NCBI GenBank assembly: GCA_007117355.1
Contig: SKGS01000047.1
Location: 1 to 40,146 of the forward strand
Length of the DNA stretch: 40,146 bases
Reading direction: 5' to 3'
Source of the DNA: Lishizhenia sp.
Lineage (GTDB): Bacteria > Bacteroidota > Bacteroidia > Flavobacteriales_D > Crocinitomicaceae
Below the pieces are notes generated by a model. That model saw only the letters and a list, made by a program, of their open reading frames with translations. It was not told the origin of the DNA and ran no database searches. Every line of letters starts with the position of its first letter. Position 1 is the first letter of the stretch. The position numbers were made by a program, and so were the translations under genes. Shown here one piece after another: positions 24,862-33,292 of the stretch.

Positions 24862-26313
24862 ATGAATAGTTCCATGCAACTCAAATATTTGTCTTTTTTT
24901 ATTTCATTTTTTCTACTTGCTTTTTGTGCAAAAAGTCAAGAGATGGTGAGCATTAAAGGTGTTGCGCCAAATTATGTTGGTAAATCTGTGAAAGTTTATG
25001 CTTATGATGATTATTTATCTCGAACAAGAGTAAAACTCGCAGAAACAGAAGTTGCTATTGATAGCACATTTGAAATGAGTTTTTACAATGAAGAGATTCG
25101 TAAATTGGAAGTTCGCATAGGAAAAAATTATTTTTCACTGTATGCACAACCAGGTGCTGAATACGATATATTTGTTTCGAATAAAAGTCCCAACACCTCT
25201 GTCCCCAAGGAAGGAGTGCAAGTAGAATTTTACTTTTTTGACCTTCCAGAAGATGATATTAATTTTGAGATTCTAGCATTTGAAGCAGAATTGTATGATT
25301 TTCTCCAAGAAAACTTTAATGCAAGGTCGAGAGCTTCTGGGGAGTTTGCTAAAAGTTTAGATGAATTTAAAGAAAAAATCGCTGAGAAATATGAGGTGGA
25401 TTCATTGAGTTATATGCGTACATTTATTCGTTTTTCTGTTGCAGAATTAGACAATTTAGCGTTCAAGGGAAACAGGAATAAGTATGAAAAATATGATTTT
25501 TACATAAAACCAGAAACAGTTTGGTATCAAAATGATCGCTACATGGATTATATTCTTGCTTACTACGAAAAGTATTCATCGCAAATGCCACGAGCTTTGA
25601 ATCAACAGTTTTATGACGCCGTTGTTAGGAGCAGTCCTACTTTAGTCATGCAAGTTTTAGGTAAAGATTATGCGCTTACCAATTTACGTTTGCGAGAATT
25701 TATTATGTTGAAGATGTTGCGTGATGTGTATTATTCTGGCCAATATCCTGAGACCAATATTTTAACCATTTTAGACAGCGTTTCAACCTATGGTTTGTTT
25801 GAAGCCAATAGACCGATAGCGGAAAATTTAAAAGATAGGTTAACCGATTTATCATCTGGCGCTAAGTCACCATTTTTTAGTGTAAAAATAGGAGAAAAGA
25901 GCAAATCCATTTATGATTATCAAGGGCGTCATTTATATTTTCAATTTGCAAAAGAAGGTTCTTCAAAATCAGAGGCCGATTATACGCTTTTAAAACCACT
26001 TTTTGAGAAATATGGAAAAGCAATTCAAGTGTTGACCGTTGTGGTGAAATTGGAGAATAGCGAATTAGATGAGTCAAAATATATTCAAAAGCATGGTATT
26101 TCATGGGATTGTGCTTTTGTGGACGAGAACCATCCCTTAGTCAAAAACTTTAAGGTGGTGAGCTTTCCGTTTTATTCCCTTTTGGATGCACAAAGTTATG
26201 TGGTATCTTCACCTGCTTTAACCCCAAGACCGAATAATGAATACGAAACTATCGAAAAGACTTTTTATTCTATTAATAAAATAGTGGAAGAAATAAATCA
26301 AAAAGGGAAATGA
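24862..26313 (+). CDS. Exported thioredoxin-fold-like protein without CXXC
   Basis: A 483-residue exported protein; the signal peptide lies in residues 1-25 (YLSFFISFFLLAFCAKSQ). The N-terminal domain (about 26-110, VSIKGVAPNYVGKSVKVYAYDDYLS) resembles DUF4369. A helical middle section follows, then a C-terminal region from about 330 that follows the TlpA pattern (SPFFSVKIGEKSKSIYDYQGRHLYFQFAK; later VVSFPFYSLLDAQSYVV). Where TlpA-type proteins carry CXXC this protein has no cysteine, and only one Cys occurs in the mature chain (SWDCAF). It is therefore probably not a disulfide oxidoreductase; a binding or chaperone role is possible. It starts 13 nt after coaD. Confidence 0.75.
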   Translation: MNSSMQLKYLSFFISFFLLAFCAKSQEMVSIKGVAPNYVGKSVKVYAYDDYLSRTRVKLAETEVAIDSTFEMSFYNEEIRKLEVRIGKNYFSLYAQPGAEYDIFVSNKSPNTSVPKEGVQVEFYFFDLPEDDINFEILAFEAELYDFLQENFNARSRASGEFAKSLDEFKEKIAEKYEVDSLSYMRTFIRFSVAELDNLAFKGNRNKYEKYDFYIKPETVWYQNDRYMDYILAYYEKYSSQMPRALNQQFYDAVVRSSPTLVMQVLGKDYALTNLRLREFIMLKMLRDVYYSGQYPETNILTILDSVSTYGLFEANRPIAENLKDRLTDLSSGAKSPFFSVKIGEKSKSIYDYQGRHLYFQFAKEGSSKSEADYTLLKPLFEKYGKAIQVLTVVVKLENSELDESKYIQKHGISWDCAFVDENHPLVKNFKVVSFPFYSLLDAQSYVVSSPALTPRPNNEYETIEKTFYSINKIVEEINQKGK

Positions 26314-26448
26314 TTAAATCATAAATCATTTGAAATAAATATTCTAGCCATAATATAAAAATTTATATTCCGCCAAAACTATTAAAAAAATCTAGTTTTA
26401 TAATGGTTGAAATTAACAGAGAGAATATCAAAGCGATGGTGAAGAGAA

Positions 26449-26497
26449 AAAAACAGAGCTGAAACTTTGCTTTCGCTTTGTTTCTCGCTCTGTTTTT
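26449..26497 (-). terminator. Terminator of the tRNA-Gly/tRNA-Leu transcript
   Basis: A long hairpin with outer stem AAAAACAGAGC / GCTCTGTTTTT and an inner GAAAC/GTTTC helix. It starts 2 nt after the tRNA-Leu 3' end on the minus strand and runs into a T-tract. Confidence 0.88.
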
Positions 26498-26498
26498 G

Positions 26499-26582
26499 TA
26501 CTCGGAGCGGGACTTGAACCCGCACGGGCTAATGCCCACAGGATTTTAAGTCCGGCGTGTCTACCAATTCCACCATCCGAGC
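26499..26582 (-). tRNA. tRNA-Leu (anticodon TAA)
   Basis: A class II tRNA of about 84 nt on the minus strand. It starts GCTCGGATGGTGGAATTGGT, has anticodon loop CTTAAAA (anticodon TAA), a long variable arm (TGTGGGCATTAGCCCGT) and a T arm GCGGGTTCAAGTCCCGC. The first acceptor pair is G·U. CCA is not encoded. Confidence 0.95.
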
Positions 26583-26610
26583 TTAATTGTTGCAAGACTA
26601 GCAACATTCG

Positions 26611-26682
26611 AGCGGGCGATGAGATTCGAACTCACGACCCTCACCTTGGCAAGGTGATGCTCTACCCCTGAGCTACGCCCGC
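26611..26682 (-). tRNA. tRNA-Gly (anticodon GCC)
   Basis: A 72-nt cloverleaf on the minus strand starting GCGGGCGTAGCTCAGGGGTA, with anticodon loop TTGCCAA (GCC), T arm GTGAG-TTCGAAT-CTCAT and an acceptor ending CGCCCGC plus T. It lies 28 nt upstream of tRNA-Leu and is probably co-transcribed with it. Confidence 0.96.
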
Positions 26683-26881
26683 TAATACTAATTATTTCAA
26701 ACACACAATCAAAGTAGGGTCCTGTCCCGATTTAGATGAACAGTGCTTCGCTCGTTGTGAATCTTTATCGTGGGCTCCCTTTATGTCAATTGGCTAAGCG
26801 AATCGTTTTTCCTTTAGCGGGGACAAATATAGTAAGTAAATCTGAAACTATTCAACCTCGCATTAAAAAAATGCAAAAAAA

Positions 26882-29497
26882 TTATTTAGCTCCTGTTAAC
26901 TTTTTGATTTCATTCAATTTGAATAAAGCTTCAACAGGAGTAAGCGTATCAATATCCAAGTTGTCTAGTTCTTCTTTTACTTGTGAAAGAACAGGGTCAT
27001 CGAGTTGAAAGAAGCTTAATTGCATAGAATCAGACAATCCTGCATCCTTGATTTTTTCTTTCTCAACTCCTCTGGATGATTTCTCCAATTCTTTAAGCAT
27101 TTTTGTCGCGCGTTGAACTACCGCAGAAGGCATACCTGCCAACTTTGCTACATGGATTCCGAAACTATGTTCGCTACCACCGGGTATAAGTTTTCGCAAG
27201 AATAAAATCTTTGTACCAACCTCCTTCACTTCAACGGTAAAATTCTTAATTCTGGGGAATTTATTTGTCATCTCATTGAGCTCGTGATAATGCGTAGCAA
27301 ATAAGGTTTTACACGAAGCTTTCGGATGTTGGTGTAAATATTCAGCTATAGCCCATGCAATGGAAATACCGTCATACGTGCTTGTTCCCCGACCAATTTC
27401 GTCAAGTAGTACCAAACTTCTAGCCGATAAGTTGTTTAATATGCTTGCTGTTTCATTCATTTCAACCATGAATGTTGACTCGCCTGATGCGATGTTGTCA
27501 GAAGCACCAACTCTCGTAAATACTTTGTCAACAATTCCAATAGTGGCTTCTTTTGCAGGAACAAAACACCCCATTTGAGCCATCAAGGTGATGAGTGCTG
27601 TTTGTCGAAGTATGGCACTTTTACCAGACATGTTTGGTCCAGTTATCATGATGATTTGTTGGTTATCATTATCCAAATAAACATCATTTGGAATATAACT
27701 TTCTCCTAACTTTAACTGTTTTTCGATAACTGGATGACGACCATCTTTTATCGATATTACTAGTTCATCATTTACTTGAGGTTTAGAATATTCATTTGAT
27801 TCTGAAATACTTGCAAATGAAATAAGACAATCCAATTGACCAATCAAATTTGCATTAAACTGAATTGGACTTATGTAATCAGCCATACTCAGCACAAACT
27901 CTTGATAAAGACGACTTTCGAGTTGTTGGATTTTATCCTCTGCGCCTAGAATTTTCGCTTCGTACTCCTTTAATTCTTGTGTGATATATCGCTCTGCGTT
28001 TACCAATGTTTGCTTTCGAATCCAATCTTCGGGAACCTTATCCTTGTGGGTATTTCGAACTTCTAAGTAGTAACCGAATACATTATTAAAGGCAACTTTT
28101 AAACTTGGAATCCCTGTTTTTTCAGATTCTTGTTGTTGTAATTTTTCTAAGTAGCCTTTTCCAGAGCTAGAGAGTTCTCGCAGTTCATCTAATTCCGAAT
28201 TAAATCCATCCGCTATTACTTTTCCTTTACCTATTTGAATGGCAGCGTCGTCATGAATTTGATCAGAAATAGTTGTTACCAAATTCTCGCAAGATTGCAA
28301 ACGATCAGCAATCATTTTGAGCATTTTAGCATCCATTTGGTTGAGTTGCTCTTTTATCGAAGGCAGTTGTTGCAGCGTTCTTTTAAGTTGATTAACTTCT
28401 TTCGGATTAATCTTGCCGACAGCGACTTTCGAAATTAAGCGTTCTAAATCTCCAATTTCTTTTAATCGTTGAATAAGTTCAAATCGCGCTTCTTTTTTTT
28501 GAAGCAATTCATCTACAGCATCCAATCGCATTTGAATCCTTGGAATTTCTTTCAGAGGAAGCACAATCCAACGTTTAAGCATTCTTCCACCCATTGGTGT
28601 AACCGTTTGGTCTAAAACAGATAATAAGGTTGCGCCGTTAAAATTATATGTAGAGATCAATTCCAAATTACGAGAAGTAAACCTATCTAGCCAGACGTGT
28701 TTTTCTTCCTCAATTCTTGCTAATTTTGATATATGGCCAAGTTTATGGTGTTGGGCTTCAGAGATATAATGTAAAATTGCGCCAGCTGCAATCACTCCTA
28801 AAGATACATTTTCAACACCAAATCCTTTTAAGCTTTTTGTGCCAAAGTGATTATTTAAAATCTCATTACTAAAGTCAGAATGAAAAACCCAATCTTCTAG
28901 TTTGTAGGTGTAAAAACTGTCGCCAAAACGTTCATTGAAAAGTGATGATTTATTTTTTTGATAGATAATTTCACTAGGCTCAAAACCTTGAACTAATTTT
29001 TCAATATAATCGATATCTCCTTGAGCAATCAAAAACTCTCCGGTGGAAATATCTAAAAAAGCTATGCCATGTTCTTTTTTGTCTAAGTGGATGGCAGCTA
29101 AGAAGTTATTTTTCTTTTGGTCAAGTACTTGGTCGTTCAGTGCAACCCCTGGCGTTACTAATTCCGTGACCCCTCGTTTAACAATCTTTTTAGTCAGTTT
29201 TGGGTCTTCTAATTGGTCACAAATAGCAACACGTTCGCCAGCCCGCACTAATTTGGGCAGATACGTTTCCAATGAATGATGAGGAAAACCAGCCAGTTCA
29301 ATATGAGCAGCTGCGCCATTTTTACGTTGAGTTAAAACGATTCCCAAGATTTTGGAAGCTTTAACTGCATCTTCGCCGAACGTTTCATAAAAATCGCCGA
29401 CACGAAACAACAATAAAGCACCGGGATGTTTGGCTTTAATTTGATTATATTGTTTCATCAATGGTGTTTCGCTACTGTCCTTTTTCTTCCCTCCCAA
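26882..29497 (-). CDS. mutS: DNA mismatch repair protein MutS
   Basis: An 871-residue MutS. The N-terminal mismatch-binding domain has the Phe-X-Glu motif ([13 protein letters not shown]), the connector and lever domains follow, and the ATPase domain carries the Walker A GPNMSGKS (about 620-627), [16 protein letters not shown] and FATHYHEL. The start in the track is TTG; it is kept because it gives the usual short lead (GGKKKDSSE) before [11 protein letters not shown], and the only nearby ATG lies inside that conserved segment. MutS recognises mispairs and recruits MutL. It stands alone here and ends 199 nt before the tRNA-Gly gene on the same strand. Confidence 0.97.
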   Translation of the reverse strand: MGGKKKDSSETPLMKQYNQIKAKHPGALLLFRVGDFYETFGEDAVKASKILGIVLTQRKNGAAAHIELAGFPHHSLETYLPKLVRAGERVAICDQLEDPKLTKKIVKRGVTELVTPGVALNDQVLDQKKNNFLAAIHLDKKEHGIAFLDISTGEFLIAQGDIDYIEKLVQGFEPSEIIYQKNKSSLFNERFGDSFYTYKLEDWVFHSDFSNEILNNHFGTKSLKGFGVENVSLGVIAAGAILHYISEAQHHKLGHISKLARIEEEKHVWLDRFTSRNLELISTYNFNGATLLSVLDQTVTPMGGRMLKRWIVLPLKEIPRIQMRLDAVDELLQKKEARFELIQRLKEIGDLERLISKVAVGKINPKEVNQLKRTLQQLPSIKEQLNQMDAKMLKMIADRLQSCENLVTTISDQIHDDAAIQIGKGKVIADGFNSELDELRELSSSGKGYLEKLQQQESEKTGIPSLKVAFNNVFGYYLEVRNTHKDKVPEDWIRKQTLVNAERYITQELKEYEAKILGAEDKIQQLESRLYQEFVLSMADYISPIQFNANLIGQLDCLISFASISESNEYSKPQVNDELVISIKDGRHPVIEKQLKLGESYIPNDVYLDNDNQQIIMITGPNMSGKSAILRQTALITLMAQMGCFVPAKEATIGIVDKVFTRVGASDNIASGESTFMVEMNETASILNNLSARSLVLLDEIGRGTSTYDGISIAWAIAEYLHQHPKASCKTLFATHYHELNEMTNKFPRIKNFTVEVKEVGTKILFLRKLIPGGSEHSFGIHVAKLAGMPSAVVQRATKMLKELEKSSRGVEKEKIKDAGLSDSMQLSFFQLDDPVLSQVKEELDNLDIDTLTPVEALFKLNEIKKLTGAK

Positions 29498-29602
29498 AAC
29501 TGCTGTTTTTATAGTTTAAATATTGCGTTAATTTTGCAAGGGTAAAAATACAGTTTGTGGGAGGTTTGTCCAACAATTCAATGATTCAGTTTATCACAAT
29601 TT

Positions 29603-30136
29603 ATGAACAGAAAACTAAAACTTTGGGAATTAAACAGAAGTTCGATAGCGGATTTTAAGCAACAAGAAAAGTTTCCTATCTATCTGATATTGGATAATAT
29701 ACGTAGCTTGAATAACGTTGGTACTTTTTTTAGAACAGCGGATGCTTTTAATGTTGATAAACTTTTTCTTTGTGGAATTACAGCGACTCCTCCGCATCGT
29801 GAAATTCATAAAACTGCTTTAGGAGCAACGGAATCTGTGGAATGGGAATACCATGAAGATTGTGCTGCATTGATTGAGCAATTAAAGTCTGAAGGCGTAA
29901 TTATTTGTAGCATTGAGCAAACCGAAGAAACGACCTTTTTGCAAACCCTACCCATTGAAAACGGCAAAAAATACGCTATCGTAATGGGAAATGAAGTGGA
30001 CGGAGTGCAACAAGCTATTATTGATGCCTCTGATCATATTGTTGAAATTCCACAATTTGGAACAAAACACAGTTTGAATGTTTCTGTTTGCGCTGGAGTG
30101 GTGCTGTGGGAGTTTGTGCGGTTTTATGCGAAGTAA
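29603..30136 (+). CDS. SpoU/TrmH-family RNA methyltransferase
   Basis: A 177-residue SPOUT methyltransferase. Motif 1 is seen in LDNIRSLNNVGTFFRTADAF, motif 2 in YAIVMGNEVDGVQQAII, and motif 3 in VEIPQFGTKHSLNVSVCAGVVLWEF. The family 2'-O-methylates ribose in tRNA or rRNA using S-adenosylmethionine bound in a knot. The short form without an N-terminal RNA-binding extension resembles TrmL/TrmH relatives, but the target nucleotide cannot be assigned. It is divergent from mutS. Confidence 0.92.
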   Translation: MNRKLKLWELNRSSIADFKQQEKFPIYLILDNIRSLNNVGTFFRTADAFNVDKLFLCGITATPPHREIHKTALGATESVEWEYHEDCAALIEQLKSEGVIICSIEQTEETTFLQTLPIENGKKYAIVMGNEVDGVQQAIIDASDHIVEIPQFGTKHSLNVSVCAGVVLWEFVRFYAK

Positions 30137-30212
30137 TGATGTTGGAGAAAATTGACAAAGAATTATTTTGTTTAAACTTGAGTATATATTTTTTGTCTAA
30201 TTTTAATCATTT

Positions 30213-31640
30213 ATGCAACCAGAGCAAATAGGAAATTCGAGCAAATTTTCATTTTTCAGCGAGTTAAAAATTGGCTGGATAGTTTTGTTGCATTTCCTAT
30301 TTAGCTTTTTGGTGTTAGTTCTTTTTGATGGAACAGGAGACGAAGGAGATAGTGTTTATCATTATTTATTTGCCAAATATGCTCCGGTTCAAAAAGCGCT
30401 TTTCTTCGACCATTGGGCAAAACCGGTGTATGTTTTTCTGGCTAGTCCATTTGCGCAGTTGGGGATGTTTGGTGTTAAATTACTAAACGTGCTTTTAGGT
30501 GGTTTGTCGCTGTTTTATACCTTTAAAGTAGCAAAACTGCTGAAGCTTCCAAATCCATCGATTGCTGCTTTATTACTGCTTTTTCAACCGCTATATTTCG
30601 TTTTATTATTCTCAGGATTAACAGAACCTATGTTTGCATTTTTTGCCATTCTAGCCACCTACTTTTATCTGAAAAACAACTTCATTTTATCCTTAATTAT
30701 CATCTCTTTTCTGCCTTTACTGCGGTCGGAAGGCTTATTTTTTATTGGCATTTTTGGCTTACTGCTTTTTGTACAAAAAAAGTGGAAATTACTTCCTTGG
30801 CTGCTAGTTGGCTCGGTTATTTATGGCATGTTAGGCTGGCCAGTCCATGGAACGCCTTTTTGGGTGTTTGCAAAAGTGCCGTATGCAAAAATGAGCAGTA
30901 CTTACGGAAGTGGCGATGCTTTTCATTACGTAGAACAATTATTCTATGTAATTGGCATACCTATTTACATTTTGTTTTGGCTTGGATTTTTAAAAAATAT
31001 GGTTGAATTAATAAAGTCAACGTGGAAAAACACCAAGCATTTGCTCATTTACGGAACTATTGTTGCATTCATTGTGGCGCACTCCATTTTTTGGTATTTC
31101 GGAATATTTAATTCTATGGGATTGAAAAGGGTGTTAATTTGTTTGACTCCGTTCATTGCGATTGCTGCGCTCGAAGGTTGGAACACCTTAACGGAACTAT
31201 TCCCTAAAAAAGTGAGAATGGCTATTTCCATTTTGATTATTGGTGCTGTCGTTCTTTTTCCTTTTACTAAAAACAAAGCCGCTATAGACTTTAGAAAGGA
31301 TTTTTCGTTGACCATTTCGCAGCAAGCAGCACAAAAGACGGTACTTTTTTTAAACGAAAATCACATTCCATTCAACCGCTTAGTTACGGCTCACCCTTTT
31401 TTTTGTGAGTTATTGTCGCTAAACTGCTTCGACCCCAATCAGAAAGTGTTTTTAAATGAAGAAAGTTTAGCCAATTTAACCAAGAACGACATCGTTATTT
31501 GGGAAACTTGGTTTGCTGTTGTCGAGCAGGGGATAACAGAAGAAGACTTAAACCGTTTTGATCTAGAAACGCTTTACGAATTGAGTGCTATGAATGAAAA
31601 AAATAGAGTTATTCAGTATAAGGTTTTGCGGAAGAAGTAG
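30213..31640 (+). CDS. Multispanning GT-C-like membrane protein, possible glycosyltransferase
   Basis: A 475-residue protein with about 10-11 hydrophobic segments and a C-terminal non-membrane part of about 110 residues. The first periplasmic loop is acidic (LFDGTGDEGDSVYHYLF), as in GT-C glycosyltransferases, where an Asp/Glu in that loop is catalytic, and the length fits. Such enzymes move a sugar from a polyprenyl-phosphate donor to a periplasmic acceptor. I cannot assign donor or acceptor. The gene is alone; its stop is followed directly by the decamer repeat array. Confidence 0.7.
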   Translation: MQPEQIGNSSKFSFFSELKIGWIVLLHFLFSFLVLVLFDGTGDEGDSVYHYLFAKYAPVQKALFFDHWAKPVYVFLASPFAQLGMFGVKLLNVLLGGLSLFYTFKVAKLLKLPNPSIAALLLLFQPLYFVLLFSGLTEPMFAFFAILATYFYLKNNFILSLIIISFLPLLRSEGLFFIGIFGLLLFVQKKWKLLPWLLVGSVIYGMLGWPVHGTPFWVFAKVPYAKMSSTYGSGDAFHYVEQLFYVIGIPIYILFWLGFLKNMVELIKSTWKNTKHLLIYGTIVAFIVAHSIFWYFGIFNSMGLKRVLICLTPFIAIAALEGWNTLTELFPKKVRMAISILIIGAVVLFPFTKNKAAIDFRKDFSLTISQQAAQKTVLFLNENHIPFNRLVTAHPFFCELLSLNCFDPNQKVFLNEESLANLTKNDIVIWETWFAVVEQGITEEDLNRFDLETLYELSAMNEKNRVIQYKVLRKK

Positions 31641-31660
31641 GGGAGTAAGGGTGTTTTTTT

Positions 31661-31760
31661 TGGCGTTGTTAGGTGTTGTTAGGTGTTGTTAGGTGTTGTT
31701 GGGTGTTGTTGGGTGTTGTTGGGTGTTGTTGGGTGTTGTTGGGTGTTGTTGGGTGAGTGT
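31661..31760 (+). repeat. Decamer minisatellite (A/G)GGTGTTGTT
   Basis: Eight exact 10-nt units sit head to tail: three of AGGTGTTGTT (31671-31700) then five of GGGTGTTGTT (31701-31750), with imperfect units at both ends (TGGCGTTGTT before, GGGTGAGTGT after). The track ORFs here on both strands are translations of this array and look non-coding. Confidence 0.95.
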
Positions 31761-31797
31761 ATGGGCTTTTTTTTTGGCGTTGTATGGGCGTTTTTTG

Positions 31798-31835
31798 GCG
31801 TTGTATGGGCGTATAGCTATACGCCCATACAACGC
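31798..31835. repeat. Perfect 38-nt palindrome, family copy 2
   Basis: Arms of 19 nt (GCGTTGTATGGGCGTATAG and its exact complement) meet without a spacer and are flanked by T6 on the left and A8 on the right. The core is shared with the palindrome at 17114-17155. A half-copy, GGCGTTGTATGGGCG, precedes it at 31776-31790. Confidence 0.9.
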
Positions 31836-31897
31836 AAAAAAAACACCAAAAAAAAGTGTTCACGCATTAAACTTTTCAAATCAAAATGACTGGAAAT

Positions 31898-32227
31898 GTT
31901 TGTGGTTTTCGTACTCTTCAACTCAATTACAGCAATTGCCTCATCCTTGTCTAAAATTGCACCATCCGCTTTCCGAGAGTTCTAGACATTTTTAAACTCG
32001 GTTGTCAAATTAAAATTCGGTTGCGGATTGAGTGTATAACCCAACACATTCACGAACAATTCATCCAATAACTTGGCTTGGTATTGTTCTTCCTTGCTCT
32101 CTCGGATATTCTGTTGAATAGCAGTATCGTGAAAGTATTTTGTGTACTTTTTATAAGCTTTTGCAACAGTGTCCCCATCCAATTGTTTGAGGTATTTCTT
32201 TAATACAGATGATTGAAATAAGGCCAT
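31898..32227 (-). pseudogene. Decayed N-terminus of a type IIG restriction-modification enzyme
   Basis: The 81-residue track ORF (MALFQSSVLKKYLKQLDGDT to NLTTEFKNV) resembles the N-terminus of large Eco57I-like type IIG restriction-modification proteins as I remember them. Its reading frame continues past the in-frame TAG (31982-31984) with family-like sequence: NSRKADGAILDKDEAIAVIELKSTK. That segment holds the nuclease D...ELK pattern of a PD-(D/E)XK site. After about 31898 the resemblance is lost, and the palindrome and minisatellite begin 60-100 nt further on. No methyltransferase or specificity domain follows. I read this as a nonsense mutation plus loss of more than 80 percent of the gene. 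The family call is from memory. Confidence 0.65.
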
Positions 32228-32667
32228 GTTCGTTTATATATCTTTATTCTTTAATTCCTTTTAGTACTTCCTAACTACGTTTACCCTAGTTAAATGTGAA
32301 AATATACTTTTTTTGAGAATAATCTTTGAAATTGAAAACTTGTTATCCACAAATCTGGAAAACTGACACCTAATAGATTAATGAACAATGGATTAGTTTC
32401 CATTAACCCGCTTTATTAACGTTACTTCGGTGAACTCAGCACATCGTGTTGAGCTCCTTACACATTCGGCGCCGCTCAGTACAAGCAGTCGGTTCACCAA
32501 TTTGACATCTTTAATAGAATAAAACATTGATATAAAACACTTTAAATAAAAAAAACGGAATCATAGCGGTAAAAATATCCAGCTTTGTTAAACGTCAGTA
32601 TCACAACTATTTGCAACTTATTATCGTTTTGGTTTTCAAGCACATGCTTATTCCCATTCTCCATAAA
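32228..32667. other. Gene-free gap containing the first direct-repeat copy
   Basis: About 440 nt upstream of the RM remnant and downstream of the YkgJ gene (both minus strand). The recognisable content is the 136-bp repeat copy at 32404-32539; the rest is AT-rich with no supported gene or clear terminator. Confidence 0.6.
32404..32539 (+). repeat. 136-bp dispersed direct repeat, copy 1
   Basis: Begins TAACCCGCTTTATTAACG and ends GATATAAAACA. It matches copy 2 (40011-40146) without gaps, 130 of 136 identical by my count. Inside, GGTGAAC and GTTCACC form an outer inverted repeat enclosing a hairpin CTCAGCAC-ATC-GTGTTGAG. On the minus strand the hairpin is preceded by GGAG. Confidence 0.93.
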
Positions 32668-33246
32668 CTACCCAAAATCAAACCCTAACCAACAAAACAA
32701 CGAAACAACAAAATTCACCTGTTGCAGTTTTTGAAAAATCTGACTAACAGCGGGACATATTTCCGTGTTTTTTCGGGTTAAATTTAGAATTTGGTGCATT
32801 TTTTTGCGGTTCGTATGGGGATATTCTCGGCAAGCTAAAGGCCTGTCTTCGTAAACACTACATTTGTTGTCTTCTCCAAGGAAAAGGCAAGGAGAATGTT
32901 GAAGAACATAATCACCTTCATGATCCATTTTTAGGTTGGATGCTATAAACTGAGAAGGTGATGTTTTTAGCCTTTTGGAAAGTCTTTCAATGTCTATATT
33001 TCGAAAAATCGGACTGGTAGTTTTACAACAATTGGCACATGTTAGACAATCCATCTCTTCAAAAACTTCTTGATGTAAATCGTGAAATAGTGTATCGATT
33101 TTCTTTTCTGGTAAACGAGATAATCGCTGTACAAGCTTTTTGTTTTGCTTTTTTTGCGCTATGGCTTGTATTAAAATTGCTGTATGTTCCAAAGATAATG
33201 TAAATTTGTGCCTTCTTGAAAACAGTACAAATATAATACAATACAA
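32668..33246 (-). CDS. YkgJ-family cysteine-cluster protein
   Basis: A 192-residue ORF, YkgJ/UPF0153 type. The metal-binding cysteines are seen in DCLTCANCCKTTSP (67, 70, 73, 74), HSPCLFLGEDNKCSVYEDRPLACREYPH (120, 129, 139) and TEICPAV (164). These are thought to bind zinc or an iron-sulfur cluster; the cellular role is unknown. The start is unclear. No ATG exists upstream of the conserved region, the track uses TTG (33246), and a second in-frame TTG at 33192 would fit family length better. The C-terminus carries a hydrophobic tail (VNFVVSLFCWLGFDFG) beyond the usual end. Confidence 0.82.
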   Translation of the reverse strand: MYCIIFVLFSRRHKFTLSLEHTAILIQAIAQKKQNKKLVQRLSRLPEKKIDTLFHDLHQEVFEEMDCLTCANCCKTTSPIFRNIDIERLSKRLKTSPSQFIASNLKMDHEGDYVLQHSPCLFLGEDNKCSVYEDRPLACREYPHTNRKKMHQILNLTRKNTEICPAVSQIFQKLQQVNFVVSLFCWLGFDFG

Positions 33247-33292
33247 TCGCTTAATATGCGTTTAAAGTGTAGTAAAGTCGGTTAACCAGTTG

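Noticed and set aside
26736-27008. Plus-strand ORF of 90 aa near tRNA-Gly
   Set aside because: It overlaps the antisense of the mutS 3' end and has no recognisable sequence; likely chance.
31661-31760. CRISPR array
   Set aside because: The units are 10 nt and directly adjacent, with no spacers and no cas genes.
31982-31984. Programmed readthrough of the TAG in the RM remnant
   Set aside because: The frame loses family resemblance about 28 codons later and the rest of the enzyme is missing, so decay is the simpler reading.
31669-31995. Track ORFs 31669-31863 (-), 31683-31889 (+) and 31693-31995 (+)
   Set aside because: They are translations of the decamer array and palindrome; because the unit length is not a multiple of three and lacks stops, several frames stay open. 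Composition is repetitive and unlike a protein.
32404-32539. Integron attC site as an explanation for the 136-bp repeat
   Set aside because: No convincing RYYYAAC and GTTRRRY core pair was found at the ends, the segment between copies is 7.5 kb with ordinary genes on both strands, and no integrase is seen.
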